From an uncultured Pelagibacteraceae bacterium (lineage in GTDB: Bacteria > Pseudomonadota > Alphaproteobacteria > Pelagibacterales > Pelagibacteraceae), in NCBI GenBank assembly GCA_902614905.1, contig CACMMN010000005.1:24482-88481 (forward strand): 64,000 nt of DNA, written 5' to 3'. The position numbers and the translations under genes were made by a program. Positions 44,978 through 55,650 of this stretch are shown piece after piece (position 1 is the stretch's first letter; each line of letters begins with the position of its first letter). The notes under the pieces are model-generated. The model worked only from the letters and a program-made list of their open reading frames with translations. It was not told the DNA's origin and made no database searches.

Positions 44978-45663
44978 TGTTTCAAGTAAAAATATTCACT
45001 TTATATCCAGACTTTTTTCCAGGAATTCTAAGCAAAGGTATATATGGAAGAGCAATTGAGAAAAGTTTGTGGAACTTGGATGTAATCAATATTAGAGACT
45101 ACGCAAAGGATAAGCATAAAACAGTAGATGATACTCCTTACGGAGGTGGTGAAGGAATGGTTTTAAAACCTGATGTAGTTGCAAAAGCACTAGATCAAAA
45201 TTTAAAAAAAAATGAAAAAATTATTTATTTAACACCTAAAGGAAAGACTTTTGATCAAAATAAAGCAAAAAAATTTTTGAACGAAAAAAAAATAAATATT
45301 CTTTGTGGTCATTTTGAAGGAATTGACCAAAGAGTCATAGAGTCCAGAGGTATTGAAGAGATCAGTATTGGGGACTACATTTTGTCAGGTGGCGAGACAG
45401 CTGCATACGTAATTTTGGATAGCATATTAAGACTTGTGCCGGGTGTTCTAGGAAATGAAAATTCGTATAAAGACGAAAGTTTTGAAAATGGTTTATTGGA
45501 GTATCCTCAGTATACAAAACCACAAATATGGGAAAAAACACCAGTTCCTGAGGTGCTTTTATCAGGAGATCATAGCAAAATTAAAGACTGGCGTTTATCT
45601 CAATCAGAGGCTATAACACGCCACCGAAGACCAGACTTGTGGCAAAAATATAAAAAGAATTAA
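44977..45663 (+). CDS. trmD: tRNA (guanine-N1)-methyltransferase TrmD
   Basis: Makes m1G37 in tRNAs reading CNN/GGG codons, which prevents frameshifting. SPOUT knot features: [86 protein letters not shown] and [21 protein letters not shown]. 228 aa. Linked by 1-nt overlap to rpsP. Confidence 0.97.
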   Translation: MFQVKIFTLYPDFFPGILSKGIYGRAIEKSLWNLDVINIRDYAKDKHKTVDDTPYGGGEGMVLKPDVVAKALDQNLKKNEKIIYLTPKGKTFDQNKAKKFLNEKKINILCGHFEGIDQRVIESRGIEEISIGDYILSGGETAAYVILDSILRLVPGVLGNENSYKDESFENGLLEYPQYTKPQIWEKTPVPEVLLSGDHSKIKDWRLSQSEAITRHRRPDLWQKYKKN

Positions 45664-45679
45664 ATTGATAAACATACAA

Positions 45680-46204
45680 ATGAAAAATATTGAAGAAATA
45701 AATAGAGAGAACGTAAAGAAAATCTCAGCAGAAAAAAAATTACCAGATTTCTTTCCTGGAGATATTATTAAAGTTGGTGTTAGAATTACAGAAGGAAAGA
45801 GAGAAAGAATTCAATATTTTGAGGGCGTTTGTATAGCAAAAAAAAATAGAGACATTAACTCTTCATTTACAGTAAGAAAAATATCATTTGGCGAAGGAGT
45901 TGAAAGAACATTTGCACTCTTTAGTCCAATTGTTGATACTATTAAAGTCATAAGATCTGGAAAAGTAAGAAGAGCTAAACTATACTACTTAAGAGACAGA
46001 ACAGGGAAATCAGCAAAAATTGCTGAAAAAATTAAAAAGAAAATCGGTATTGATATAGAGACAAAACCTGAGGGAGTAACAGAGGAAAATGTTGTTAAAC
46101 AGACAACAAAAGATGATAAAGTAGAAACTCCTGAGGATGATAAATCTCCGTCTTTAAAAAAAGATGAGAGTCTTAAAGAAGATAGCACTAAAAAGGCTAA
46201 ATAA
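45680..46204 (+). CDS. rplS: 50S ribosomal protein L19 with an acidic/basic C-terminal tail
   Basis: L19 core: [76 protein letters not shown]. The usual protein ends near there (~115 aa); here ~60 further residues rich in Lys, Asp, Glu, Ser and Thr follow ([18 protein letters not shown]). The track starts at TTG 45665; the ATG at 45680 ([11 protein letters not shown]) is the better start. Together with S16 this is the second ribosomal protein in the operon with a low-complexity tail. Confidence 0.95.
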   Translation: MKNIEEINRENVKKISAEKKLPDFFPGDIIKVGVRITEGKRERIQYFEGVCIAKKNRDINSSFTVRKISFGEGVERTFALFSPIVDTIKVIRSGKVRRAKLYYLRDRTGKSAKIAEKIKKKIGIDIETKPEGVTEENVVKQTTKDDKVETPEDDKSPSLKKDESLKEDSTKKAK

Positions 46205-46220
46205 AATTAAACTTTTTTAA

Positions 46221-47624
46221 ATGTCAAAAACTTTATACGATAAAATCTGGGAAGAACATTTAGTACATCAGCAAGAAGATGGCACATCTTTGTTATTTGT
46301 CGATAGACATTTAATACATGAGGTTACTAGTCCCCAAGCTTTTGAAGGTTTAAGAAATTCTAACAGGAAAGTCAGAAATCCCGAATTAACACTTGCTGTT
46401 GCAGATCATAATGTTCCAACTACAGATAGATCTAAAGGTATCGCAGATGAGGAGTCTAAAATCCAAGTTGATACACTAGGTAGGAATTGTAAGGAGTTTG
46501 GAATTAAACTTTTTGGAATGTCTGACAAAAGACAGGGTATAGTACATATTATTGGGCCAGAGCAAGGATTTACACAGCCTGGGAACATAATTGTTTGTGG
46601 AGATAGTCATACAGCAACCCATGGAGCTTTTGGCGCATTAGCTTTTGGAATAGGTACTTCAGAAGTTGAGCATGTATTGGCAACCCAAACGTTAGTTCAA
46701 AAAAAATCAAAAAATTTAAGAATAAGCGTTAATGGTAAATTACCAATCGGAGTAACATCTAAAGATGTAATTTTACAAATAATAGGAAAAATTGGAACTG
46801 CTGGCGGTACAGGTTATGTCATTGAATATGCTGGAGATGTTATCTCATCATTGACAGTGGAAAATAGAATGACAATTTGCAACATGACAATCGAAGGCGG
46901 TGCAAGAGCAGGATTGATAGCTCCTGACGAAAAGATATTTAAATATTTAAAAGGTAAACCGATGGCACCAAAAAATGAAATCTGGGATAAAGCTGTTGAA
47001 TATTGGAGTAAACTTAATTCAGATAATAACGCTAATTTTGATAAAGAAGTTACACTTAAAGGAGAAGACATACAGCCAATGGTTACTTGGGGTACATCAC
47101 CACAAGATGTTATTACAATAGATGGAAAAGTCCCTAATCCGTCTGATGAAAAAGATAATGACAGAAGAAACTCGATTGAAAGATCTTTAAAATATATGGG
47201 TCTTAAACCAAATACATTAATTAAAGATATAAAAATTGACAAAGTTTTCATAGGTAGCTGTACAAATGGTAGAATTGAAGATTTAAGAGATGCTGCAAAA
47301 ATTCTAAAGGATAAGAAAATTGCATCTCATGTAAAAGCCATGGTCGTTCCAGGATCAGGGTTAGTAAAAGAACAAGCTGAACAAGAGGGTTTAGATAAAA
47401 TATTTTTAAATTCTGGATTTGAGTGGAGAGAACCAGGATGTTCCATGTGTTTAGCAATGAATGCTGATAAACTTAAACCAGAGGAAAGATGCGCATCAAC
47501 ATCTAACAGAAATTTTGAGGGTAGACAGGGTAGAGGTGGTAGAACACATTTAGTTAGCCCAGCTATGGCAGCAGCTGCAGCAATTTCTGGAAATTTTGAT
47601 GATGTAAGAAAGTATAAAAATTAA
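46221..47624 (+). CDS. leuC: 3-isopropylmalate dehydratase large subunit
   Basis: Aconitase-family [4Fe-4S] subunit for leucine synthesis. [77 protein letters not shown], cluster Cys in [15 protein letters not shown] and [13 protein letters not shown]. 467 aa. Stop and leuD start overlap by 1 nt. Confidence 0.97.
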   Translation: MSKTLYDKIWEEHLVHQQEDGTSLLFVDRHLIHEVTSPQAFEGLRNSNRKVRNPELTLAVADHNVPTTDRSKGIADEESKIQVDTLGRNCKEFGIKLFGMSDKRQGIVHIIGPEQGFTQPGNIIVCGDSHTATHGAFGALAFGIGTSEVEHVLATQTLVQKKSKNLRISVNGKLPIGVTSKDVILQIIGKIGTAGGTGYVIEYAGDVISSLTVENRMTICNMTIEGGARAGLIAPDEKIFKYLKGKPMAPKNEIWDKAVEYWSKLNSDNNANFDKEVTLKGEDIQPMVTWGTSPQDVITIDGKVPNPSDEKDNDRRNSIERSLKYMGLKPNTLIKDIKIDKVFIGSCTNGRIEDLRDAAKILKDKKIASHVKAMVVPGSGLVKEQAEQEGLDKIFLNSGFEWREPGCSMCLAMNADKLKPEERCASTSNRNFEGRQGRGGRTHLVSPAMAAAAAISGNFDDVRKYKN

Positions 47625-48229
47625 TGAAAAAGTTTAATAAATTAAAAAGCATTCCTGCATACATACCAATAGTTAATATCGATACGGATATGATAATCCC
47701 TAAACAATTTTTAAAAACTATTAAAAGGACAGGTTTAGGAAAAAATCTTTTTTTTGAGATGAGATATGATGATGAAGGTAAAGAAATTTCTGACTTTGTT
47801 CTAAATAATGAACCTTACAATCAATCAAAAATATTAATCACTGGTAAAAATTTTGGATGTGGCTCATCGAGAGAACATGCACCTTGGGCACTTTTAGACT
47901 TTGGTATTACTTGTGTAATAAGTTCTAGTTATGCAGATATATTTTACAATAATTGTTTCAAAAATGGCATCTTACCAATAACTATCAAAGAGGAAGTAAT
48001 AAAAGAATTATCTGAATATTCTACAAGGAAAGAAGAAATATCCATAAACTTGGAGGATCAGTCTATAAAATTTGGGAATAATGAAATTAAGTTTGAAATT
48101 GATGAATTTAAAAAAAAATGCCTTCTAGAAGGTTTAGATGATATCTCTCTTTCGTTAGCCCAGTCTTCAAAGATTTCAGCTTATGAAAGCAAAATAAAGT
48201 CATCGAAGCCTTGGATTTTTAATGATTAA
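47624..48229 (+). CDS. leuD: 3-isopropylmalate dehydratase small subunit
   Basis: Swivelling domain subunit completing isopropylmalate isomerase. [46 protein letters not shown] and [18 protein letters not shown] are diagnostic. 201 aa. Overlaps leuB by 8 nt. Confidence 0.97.
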   Translation: MKKFNKLKSIPAYIPIVNIDTDMIIPKQFLKTIKRTGLGKNLFFEMRYDDEGKEISDFVLNNEPYNQSKILITGKNFGCGSSREHAPWALLDFGITCVISSSYADIFYNNCFKNGILPITIKEEVIKELSEYSTRKEEISINLEDQSIKFGNNEIKFEIDEFKKKCLLEGLDDISLSLAQSSKISAYESKIKSSKPWIFND

Positions 48230-49331
48230 AGTAAAAAAAAGAAAAATTTTACTTTTACCTGGGGATGGTATTGGTCCAGAAGTAATCAATGAGGTAAAAA
48301 AAATAATTGAATGGTTTAATAAAAATAGATCGCTTGATTTCGAAGTAGATCAAGATTTAGTAGGTGGGGCTGCGTATGATAAATTTAAAACTCCCATTAC
48401 CGACGAAGTATTTTTTAAAGCCTTAGAATGTGAAGCAGTAATTTTAGGCGCTGTAGGAGGCCCTAAATGGGATAACTTAGATTTTTCTAAAAAACCAGAA
48501 AGAGCATTACTAAAATTAAGAAAAGAACTTAAACTTTTTGCAAATTTACGACCTGCTATTTGTTTTAAACAGTTAGTTGAGGCTTCTAGTTTAAAACCCG
48601 AAATAGTATCAGGACTTGATATAATGATTGTAAGGGAATTGACTGGAGGAATTTATTTTGGTGAACCAAGAGGTATAAAGCCCATCGATAATGGAGAAAG
48701 AAAAGGAATTAATACTCATACATATACATCCAAAGAAATTGAAAGAGTTGCAAGAGTTGCTTTTGAATTAGCCAAAAAAAGAAATAATAAAGTTACTTCT
48801 TGTGAGAAATCAAATGTTATGGAAGCTGGTCAACTGTGGAAAGAGGAGGTAACAACTCTTCACAAAAAAGACTATAAAGACGTAAATTTAGAACACATGC
48901 TTGCTGATAACTGTGCTATGCAGTTATTAAGAAATCCAAAACAATTCGATGTAATAGTAACTGATAATTTGTTTGGAGATATACTTTCTGATGAAGCAGC
49001 AATGCTTACAGGTTCATTAGGATTACTACCTTCAGCCTCACTTGGTGCAAAAGATAAAGATGGAAATTTAAGATCAATGTACGAACCTGTGCATGGTTCT
49101 GCTCCAGATATCGCAGGCAAAGGTATTGCTAATCCAATTGCAACAATTTTAAGTTTTTCAATGGCTTTAAAATATTCTTTAAACTTAGATAAAGAGTCCA
49201 CTGAATTGGACAATGCAGTTCAGAAAGTTTTAGACGATGGATTAAGGACAAAAGACATTATTTCTAAAGGAAAAAAAGAAGTTTCCACCTCTATGATGGG
49301 GGATGCGATTATTGCGTGTTTGCAAAAATAA
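48222..49331 (+). CDS. leuB: 3-isopropylmalate dehydrogenase
   Basis: NAD-dependent oxidative decarboxylase of the leucine pathway. [88 protein letters not shown] and [20 protein letters not shown]. 369 aa. In many alphaproteobacteria asd follows leuB directly; here the dmd genes are between. Confidence 0.97.
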   Translation: MIKVKKRKILLLPGDGIGPEVINEVKKIIEWFNKNRSLDFEVDQDLVGGAAYDKFKTPITDEVFFKALECEAVILGAVGGPKWDNLDFSKKPERALLKLRKELKLFANLRPAICFKQLVEASSLKPEIVSGLDIMIVRELTGGIYFGEPRGIKPIDNGERKGINTHTYTSKEIERVARVAFELAKKRNNKVTSCEKSNVMEAGQLWKEEVTTLHKKDYKDVNLEHMLADNCAMQLLRNPKQFDVIVTDNLFGDILSDEAAMLTGSLGLLPSASLGAKDKDGNLRSMYEPVHGSAPDIAGKGIANPIATILSFSMALKYSLNLDKESTELDNAVQKVLDDGLRTKDIISKGKKEVSTSMMGDAIIACLQK

Positions 49332-49350
49332 TTAAATTATCTTAATTTAA
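49332..49350 (+). other. Short AT-only stem-loop between leuB and dmdC
   Basis: TTAAATTA-TCT-TAATTTAA, an 8-bp perfect stem directly after the leuB stop. No T-run follows (GTATAGTAAAA), so it is not a standard terminator. In sequence this AT-rich it may be chance, or a minor processing or attenuation site between the leucine and DMSP genes. Confidence 0.3.
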
Positions 49351-49364
49351 GTATAGTAAAAAAA

Positions 49365-51131
49365 ATGACAACTTATACAGCACCTGTTGAAGATATGATG
49401 TTTCTTTTTGAGAAATTAAGAGACAATAAAAATTATAATGACTTAGAAAAGTATAAAGAAGTCAGTCCAGATCTCGTTAAAAACATTTTAGAAGAAGCAG
49501 CAAAAATAAATGAAAATTTAATTTTACCACTTGCAAAAGCTGGAGACGATAATCCTGCAGTTCTAGAAAATGGCGTAGTAAGAACACCGCCTGGATATAA
49601 AGAAGTTTATCAAAAATATATCGAGGATGGATGGACTTCATTATCCTGCGATCCAAAATATGGTGGACAGGGAATGCCTAGAACTGTAAGTGCTTTTTTT
49701 GATGAGATGATATCATCTGCTAGTTTAGCGTTTAAACTTTATAGTGAATTAACTCTCGGTGCTTATAACTGTATTCATCACCACGCCTCAGATGAAATTA
49801 AAGATAAATATCTTCCCAAAATGGTTGAGGGTAAATGGAGTGGTACAATGTGTTTAACAGAGCCAGTCTGTGGAACAGATTTAGGTTTATTAAAAACAAA
49901 AGCAGTAGAACAACAAGATGGAACTTATAAAATTACAGGTCAAAAAATATTTATTACATCTGGAGACCATGATCTTACTGAAAATATAATCCATTTAGTA
50001 ATTGCGAGAGCAACAGACTCACCTAAAGGAACTAAAGGAATAAGTTTATTTTTAGTTCCAAAATTTGTTGTAAAAAATGATGGAACAATTGGTGCAAGAA
50101 ATGGAATTTCAACAGGATCTATAGAAACAAAAATGGGCATCAAAGGTTCAGCAACTTGTGTTTTAAATTTTGATGACGCAACTGGATTTATGATTGGTCC
50201 TAAAAATAAAGGATTAAGTCAAATGTTTACTATGATGAACCTAGAGAGAATTGTCGTTGGAATTCAAGGTTTAGGGATTTCAGAAATCGCTTACCAGAAT
50301 TCATTAAGCTATGCTAAAGAGAGAAAACAAGGTAAAAGCAATAATAACAAATCTCAAAATGGAAATGCAGATTTAATTATTGAACATGCAGATATAAGAA
50401 AATCATTATTAAATATGAAATCAATAATTGAGGGAGAAAGAGCATTATGTTTTTGGTTGTCACAACAAACTGAAGTTAGCTTAAATCATAGTGATCAGAA
50501 AATTAAACAAGATGCTTCAGATATGGTTTCATTAATGACACCAGTTGTAAAATCTTTATTTTCAGATTTAGGTATGGAAATTACTAGTGATGCAATGCAA
50601 ATATATGGAGGATATGGGTATACAAAAGATCAAGGTATAGAGCAATTATACAGAGATAATAGAATAACTCCTATTTACGAAGGGACCAATTCAGTGCAGG
50701 CTGCTGATTTAGTTTTTAGAAAATTATTAAATAAAAATGGAAACATAATTAACAAATTCTTAGATCTTATTAAATCTGAAACTAATTCAAATAACGAAAA
50801 AATTAAACCGTTTGTTAAAGAATTTAATAATTATCTAGAAATCCTTAAAAAATTCAGTGAATGGACAATTGATAGATCTGAGACTAACAGAGATGATGTA
50901 AGCGCAGCAGCAAATGATTATTTGAAAACACTTGGTTATATTTCTTTGGCCTTTGCTTGGATTAAAACACTTAAAGTAAGTTTTAAAGATTATGAAGAAA
51001 ATAAGAAATTCTATGATGACAAAATAAATACTGCTAAATTTTATTTTGAAAAAGTATTACCTAGGGCTGAACAACACTATAAATCTGCCATTTCAGGAAG
51101 TTCAAACATTATGAATTTTAATTTTAACTGA
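49365..51131 (+). CDS. dmdC: Acyl-CoA dehydrogenase, probable methylthiopropionyl-CoA dehydrogenase DmdC
   Basis: Oxidises 3-methylthiopropionyl-CoA to methylthioacryloyl-CoA. Acyl-CoA dehydrogenase fold with an extra C-terminal domain (588 aa, the long DmdC/FadE5-like type): GTMCLTEPVCGTDLGLLKT, ITGQKIFITSGDHD, GSATCVLNFDDATGFMIG, and YGGYGYTKDQGIEQLYRDNRITPIYEGTNSVQA with the catalytic Glu in YEGT. DmdC rather than a fatty acyl enzyme is inferred from the operon with dmdB and dmdA. One nt precedes dmdB. Confidence 0.9.
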   Translation: MTTYTAPVEDMMFLFEKLRDNKNYNDLEKYKEVSPDLVKNILEEAAKINENLILPLAKAGDDNPAVLENGVVRTPPGYKEVYQKYIEDGWTSLSCDPKYGGQGMPRTVSAFFDEMISSASLAFKLYSELTLGAYNCIHHHASDEIKDKYLPKMVEGKWSGTMCLTEPVCGTDLGLLKTKAVEQQDGTYKITGQKIFITSGDHDLTENIIHLVIARATDSPKGTKGISLFLVPKFVVKNDGTIGARNGISTGSIETKMGIKGSATCVLNFDDATGFMIGPKNKGLSQMFTMMNLERIVVGIQGLGISEIAYQNSLSYAKERKQGKSNNNKSQNGNADLIIEHADIRKSLLNMKSIIEGERALCFWLSQQTEVSLNHSDQKIKQDASDMVSLMTPVVKSLFSDLGMEITSDAMQIYGGYGYTKDQGIEQLYRDNRITPIYEGTNSVQAADLVFRKLLNKNGNIINKFLDLIKSETNSNNEKIKPFVKEFNNYLEILKKFSEWTIDRSETNRDDVSAAANDYLKTLGYISLAFAWIKTLKVSFKDYEENKKFYDDKINTAKFYFEKVLPRAEQHYKSAISGSSNIMNFNFN

Positions 51132-51132
51132 A

Positions 51133-52761
51133 ATGAGTCATTACGATAATAACTTAGACAAAAATAACGCAAATTTTGTTCCATTAACTCCATTAAGTTT
51201 CCTTGAAAGAGCAAAAGATATCTATCCAGATTATGAAGCTTTAATTTATGAAGATAGGTCTTACACCTGGGAACAAATTTATAAGAGATGCATCAAATTT
51301 GCGAGTGCACTAGAAAAAATTGGTATTAAGGAGGGGGATACGGTTTCAGTCATGGCTTTTAATACACCTGAAATTTTTGAGGCTCATTATTCTGTGCCAA
51401 TGACTGGAGCAGTTCTAAATACTATAAACACAAGATTAGATGCTAAGACAGTTGCATATATTATTGATCATAGCGAAGCAAAAGTATTGATTGTTGATCG
51501 ACAACTACATTCAGTTTTAAAAAAAGCATTGGAATTATCCAAAAATAAACCTTTAATAATTGATATTCATGATAAATTTGCTGATCAATCTTTATTAAAA
51601 AAAATTGGCGAAAAAGAATATGAAGAATTCCTGAATACTGGTGATGAAACATTCATCTGGAAGAGACCAAAAGATGAATGGCAAGCAATATCTTTAAGTT
51701 ATACTTCAGGCACGACAGGAAATCCAAAAGGAGTTGTGTATCACCATAGAGGTTCTTATTTAATGTCTACAGGAAGTGCAATTGCATGGAACATGCCAAA
51801 TAGATTAAATTTTTTAACAGTCGTACCAATGTTTCACTGCAATGGTTGGGGATATCCCTGGACAATCCCGATGCTAAACGGCAGAACAATTTGTTTAAGA
51901 GCCATTGATATAAAAAAAATTTTTGAGCTAATTATTAAGCATGAAATTACACATTTTGGTGGAGCACCAATAGTTTTAAATATGATAACTGGTGCATCAG
52001 AAAGTGATAGAAAAAAACTTACACATAAAGTTTATGTTCTTACAGCTGGAGCACCACCACCAAGTATTATATTTAAAAAAATGGAAGCACTTGGTTTTGA
52101 AGTAATGCATGTTTATGGACTAACAGAAACATACGGACATATTTTACAATGTGCATGGAATGAGAATTGGAGTTCTTTTGATGAAGACAAGAAAAATGAA
52201 ATAAAAGCTAGACAAGGTGTTAGATATCCTAATACAGAGGATGTAATGGTAATGGACCCCGAGTCTATGAAACCTGTTCCTAAAGATGCAAAAACCATTG
52301 GTGAGATAATGATTAAAGGTAACGTAGTTATGAAAGGTTACTTTAAAGATAAAGATGCAACAGATAAAGCAATGTCACATGGTTGGTTTCACTCTGGGGA
52401 TTTGGCTGTAGTTAATCCTGATGGATATATTAAAATTAAAGATAGATCTAAGGATATAATTATTTCAGGAGGAGAAAATATTTCATCTATAGAAATTGAA
52501 AATACCTTAGCAAAACATCCATCTGTTTCGATAGCTGCAGTAGTTGCAAAACCGGATGAAAAATGGGGAGAGGTTCCTTGTGCTTTTATTGAGAAAGTGC
52601 AAGATAAAGATGTATCAGAAAAAGAATTAATTGATTTTTGTAGAGAGACTTTAGCTGGTTTTAAAATACCAAAAAAAGTAGCATTTTGTGAATTACCAAA
52701 AACTTCAACAGGTAAAATTCAAAAATTTGAGCTAAGAAAAAAAGCCAAGGAACTTACTTGA
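51133..52761 (+). CDS. dmdB: Acyl-CoA ligase, probable methylthiopropionate-CoA ligase DmdB
   Basis: Forms 3-methylthiopropionyl-CoA from methylthiopropionate, ATP and CoA. Adenylate-forming motifs: ISLSYTSGTTGNPKGVVYHHRG, VYGLTETYGHILQCAWNENW, GWFHSGDLAVVNPDGYIKIKDRSKDIIISGGENISS and LPKTSTGKIQKFELRKK. 542 aa, the DmdB/medium-chain ligase type. The stop shares bases with the TTG start of the next gene (TTGA). Confidence 0.93.
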   Translation: MSHYDNNLDKNNANFVPLTPLSFLERAKDIYPDYEALIYEDRSYTWEQIYKRCIKFASALEKIGIKEGDTVSVMAFNTPEIFEAHYSVPMTGAVLNTINTRLDAKTVAYIIDHSEAKVLIVDRQLHSVLKKALELSKNKPLIIDIHDKFADQSLLKKIGEKEYEEFLNTGDETFIWKRPKDEWQAISLSYTSGTTGNPKGVVYHHRGSYLMSTGSAIAWNMPNRLNFLTVVPMFHCNGWGYPWTIPMLNGRTICLRAIDIKKIFELIIKHEITHFGGAPIVLNMITGASESDRKKLTHKVYVLTAGAPPPSIIFKKMEALGFEVMHVYGLTETYGHILQCAWNENWSSFDEDKKNEIKARQGVRYPNTEDVMVMDPESMKPVPKDAKTIGEIMIKGNVVMKGYFKDKDATDKAMSHGWFHSGDLAVVNPDGYIKIKDRSKDIIISGGENISSIEIENTLAKHPSVSIAAVVAKPDEKWGEVPCAFIEKVQDKDVSEKELIDFCRETLAGFKIPKKVAFCELPKTSTGKIQKFELRKKAKELT

Positions 52762-53534
52762 TTCTTAAAGTAGATAATAAGCAGGTCTTTGCCTCCGATG
52801 CAGGTAAAGATTTTGATAAAAATAAAGAAACAATTTTTTTGCTTCATGGTAGTGGGTTAACACATATTGTTTGGTCTTTAACCGAACAATATTTGTCAAA
52901 CAAAAATTTTAACATTTTAGCGATTGATTTACCTGGCCATGGAAAATCAGATGGACCATGTCTAACGAGCATAGAAAAAATTGCAGACTGGTTAGAAAAT
53001 GTAAGAAATGAAATAAATGTTGAAAAAGTGTCAATAATTGGTCATTCGCAAGGGTGCCTTGAGGCCATAGAATATGGTTCAAAATATAAAAATCATATTT
53101 CTAAATTAGTATTGTTGGCTGGATCTTATAAAATGCCAGTCAATCAAGATTTGATTGATTTAGCTGAGTCTGGCGATAAAAAAGCAGTTCATCTGATGAT
53201 GAAATGGGGCTACGAGGGATCAAAAAAATTTATTGGCGGAAACCCGGTAGAAAAAATTATCAACTCATCAAGAGAAGTTAAGGAAATTTTATCTGTAGAT
53301 CTTAAAGCTTGTAATAATTATAAAAACGGAAAAGATGCATCGACAAGTATTGAGTGTCCAACAATTCTTATTTTTGGAGCACTTGATAAAATGGTGCCAA
53401 CTGAAAATGGAAAAAAATTTGCTAATTTAATAAAAAACTCAAAAACTGAGATTTTAAATGATTGTGGACATATGATTATGTTTGAAAAAGCTTTTGAAAT
53501 GAGGGAAAAGGTAGCAGAATTTTTAAAAAAATGA
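52758..53534 (+). CDS. Alpha/beta hydrolase inside the dmd operon
   Basis: 258-aa soluble hydrolase with complete machinery: [13 protein letters not shown] (oxyanion hole), [15 protein letters not shown] (nucleophile Ser), [14 protein letters not shown] (Asp) and [13 protein letters not shown] (His). The start is TTG at 52758, overlapping the dmdB stop, and its stop overlaps dmdA by 4 nt (ATGA), so its translation is locked to both. No crotonase-type DmdD is in the window, so this enzyme is a candidate for a thioester or methylthioacryloyl step; a housekeeping thioesterase role is equally possible. Confidence 0.9.
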   Translation: MILKVDNKQVFASDAGKDFDKNKETIFLLHGSGLTHIVWSLTEQYLSNKNFNILAIDLPGHGKSDGPCLTSIEKIADWLENVRNEINVEKVSIIGHSQGCLEAIEYGSKYKNHISKLVLLAGSYKMPVNQDLIDLAESGDKKAVHLMMKWGYEGSKKFIGGNPVEKIINSSREVKEILSVDLKACNNYKNGKDASTSIECPTILIFGALDKMVPTENGKKFANLIKNSKTEILNDCGHMIMFEKAFEMREKVAEFLKK

Positions 53535-54640
53535 AAAACTTCTCAATTATAAAATCAAGAAGATTAAGAAGCACACCTTACACTGATAGAATAGAAGCTC
53601 ATGGGGTGAGTGGTTATACAGTTTACAATCACATGCTACTCCCGGTCTCTTTTAAGTCGGTAGAAGCTGATTATGAGCATCTTAAGAAATTTGTGCAAGT
53701 ATGGGATGTGGCCGCAGAAAGACAGGTACAAATTACTGGGAAAGACTCTGCAAAATTAGTTCAACTAATGACGTGTAGAGATTTATCAAATTCAAAAGTT
53801 GGAAAATGCTATTATGCACCTTTAATTGACGATCAAGGAAATTTAGTAAATGATCCAATTATAAATAAACTTGCAGATGATAAATGGTGGCTTTCAATAG
53901 CCGACTCGGATGTTATATTTTTTGCAAAAGGTTTAGCTGCCGGATACAAATTTGAAGTGGAGATAACTGAACCAAACGTAAATATTTTAGCTGTCCAAGG
54001 ACCTTTGTCTGATAATCTTTTGGCAAAAATATTTGGTGAAGAAATTAGACAATTAAAATTTTTTAATTTTAAATATTACGAATTCAAAGGAAAAAAATAT
54101 TTTATTGCTAGATCTGGATGGTCTAAACAAAGCGGTTTTGAAATATATGTTGAAGATGATAAAGCTGGTCAAGACTTATATGACTATTTGTTTGAATATG
54201 GTAAAGAATTTAACGTTAAAGCAGGATGTCCAAATTTAATTGAAAGAATAGAATCTGCTTTATTATCTTATGGTAATGATTTTGATAATAGAGACAATCC
54301 ATTTGAGGCAAATTTTGATAAATTTGTGAATTTAGAATCTGATGTAAATTTCTTGGGCAAAGAAAGATTGAAAAAAATTAAGCAAAATGGAATAAAAAGA
54401 AAATTAATGGGTGTTAAGATTGATCATAATAAAATTGATATGTACTGTGAAAAAACATTATATGATGATAATAATAATATCGTTGGCCACGTTAGGTCTG
54501 CCGCATATTCTCCAACATTTAAAAAAGTGATTGGAATTGCAATGATTAATAAACCCTATTGGGATGCAAAACATCAATTTAAAATTGATATCAATGAGAA
54601 AATATTTCTAGGAACAGTTTGCGATTTACCTTTCATTTAG
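53531..54640 (+). CDS. dmdA: Dimethylsulfoniopropionate demethylase DmdA
   Basis: Transfers a methyl group from DMSP to tetrahydrofolate, yielding methylmercaptopropionate. GcvT-fold protein of 369 aa; [121 protein letters not shown] and the VCDLPFI end agree closely with the Pelagibacter ubique DmdA as I remember it, including its exact length. True DmdA rather than another GcvT-like protein is supported by the flanking dmdB/dmdC. FolD (8.9 kb) processes the methyl-THF pool further. Confidence 0.96.
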   Translation: MKNFSIIKSRRLRSTPYTDRIEAHGVSGYTVYNHMLLPVSFKSVEADYEHLKKFVQVWDVAAERQVQITGKDSAKLVQLMTCRDLSNSKVGKCYYAPLIDDQGNLVNDPIINKLADDKWWLSIADSDVIFFAKGLAAGYKFEVEITEPNVNILAVQGPLSDNLLAKIFGEEIRQLKFFNFKYYEFKGKKYFIARSGWSKQSGFEIYVEDDKAGQDLYDYLFEYGKEFNVKAGCPNLIERIESALLSYGNDFDNRDNPFEANFDKFVNLESDVNFLGKERLKKIKQNGIKRKLMGVKIDHNKIDMYCEKTLYDDNNNIVGHVRSAAYSPTFKKVIGIAMINKPYWDAKHQFKIDINEKIFLGTVCDLPFI

Positions 54641-54655
54641 TATAAGTTAATCAAC

Positions 54656-55648
54656 ATGAATATAGCGATTGTAGGAGCAACAGGAAATGTTGGAAGAAAA
54701 ATTATAGAAGTTCTGGAAAGAAAAAACTTTTCAGTGACTAATCTATACCTTCTAGCATCTGCTAAAAGCTCAGGAGTAAAAATTAAATTTAAAGACAGGG
54801 AAATTGAAGTAAGCGACCTAGAAAATTTTGATTTCTCAAAAGCTGATATTACATTTTTTTCTGCAGGTGGAAAAATTTCAGAAAAATATGTTTCTGCAGC
54901 AGCAAAGCATACAGTAGTTATAGATAATTCAAGCTATTTTAGAATGGATCCAGATGTGCCTTTAATTGTTCCTCAAGTCAATTCTAAAGAAATAAAAAAT
55001 ATGAAAAAAAATATTTTAGCTAATCCAAACTGCTCAACTGCTCAATTGGTAATAGTTTTAAAAAATTTGAATGATAATTTTAAAATAAAAAGATTGGTAA
55101 TATCAACTTACCAGTCCACATCAGGTGCTGGAAAAAAACCTATGGATGAGCTTTTGAATCAAACAAAGAAAGCTCTTGAATCTAAAGAAATTAAAAGTGA
55201 GAATTTTACTAAACAAATAGCATTTAATGCTATACCGCATATAGATAAATTTAGTACAGATGGATATACGAAAGAGGAAATCAAAATGATACAAGAGTCT
55301 AACAAAATTTTAGGTTCGAATATAGATATCACAGCAACGTGTGTTAGAATTCCTGTTTTAGTATCTCATGCGGAGTCTGTTAACGTTGAATTTGAGAATG
55401 AGGCACCAATTGATAAGGTTATAGAAATTTTAAATCAATCACCTGGTTGTAAAGTAATTGATGATAGGAATGATGGAGGATATATTACCCCAGTAGAAGC
55501 TGAAGGAAAAAATGAAACTTTTATTTCAAGAATTAGAAAAGATAATAGTAAAAAAAATGCCATTAACATGTGGATAGTTTCAGATAATTTATTAAGAGGA
55601 GCGGCTTTAAATGCAGTGGAAATTGCAGAGGCATACATTAAGAAGTAA
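54656..55648 (+). CDS. asd: Aspartate-semialdehyde dehydrogenase
   Basis: Makes aspartate semialdehyde for lysine/DAP, threonine and methionine. IAIVGATGNVGRKIIEVLERKNF (NADP site), VVIDNSSYFRMDPDVPLIVPQVN, LANPNCSTAQLVIVL with catalytic Cys, STYQSTSGAGKKPMDEL, CVRIPVLVSHAESVNVEF with the His. 330 aa. It lies 15 nt after dmdA and 2 nt before sdhC. Confidence 0.97.
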   Translation: MNIAIVGATGNVGRKIIEVLERKNFSVTNLYLLASAKSSGVKIKFKDREIEVSDLENFDFSKADITFFSAGGKISEKYVSAAAKHTVVIDNSSYFRMDPDVPLIVPQVNSKEIKNMKKNILANPNCSTAQLVIVLKNLNDNFKIKRLVISTYQSTSGAGKKPMDELLNQTKKALESKEIKSENFTKQIAFNAIPHIDKFSTDGYTKEEIKMIQESNKILGSNIDITATCVRIPVLVSHAESVNVEFENEAPIDKVIEILNQSPGCKVIDDRNDGGYITPVEAEGKNETFISRIRKDNSKKNAINMWIVSDNLLRGAALNAVEIAEAYIKK

Positions 55649-55650
55649 TT

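Noticed and set aside
44650-44985. Antisense and alternate-frame ORFs over the rpsP tail (111 aa, 117 aa, 70 aa)
   Set aside because: They are repeat-driven shadows of the S16 tail without ribosome sites or recognisable motifs.
46814-47251. 145-aa minus-strand ORF in leuC
   Set aside because: It lies entirely antisense to conserved leuC codons and shows no motif of its own.
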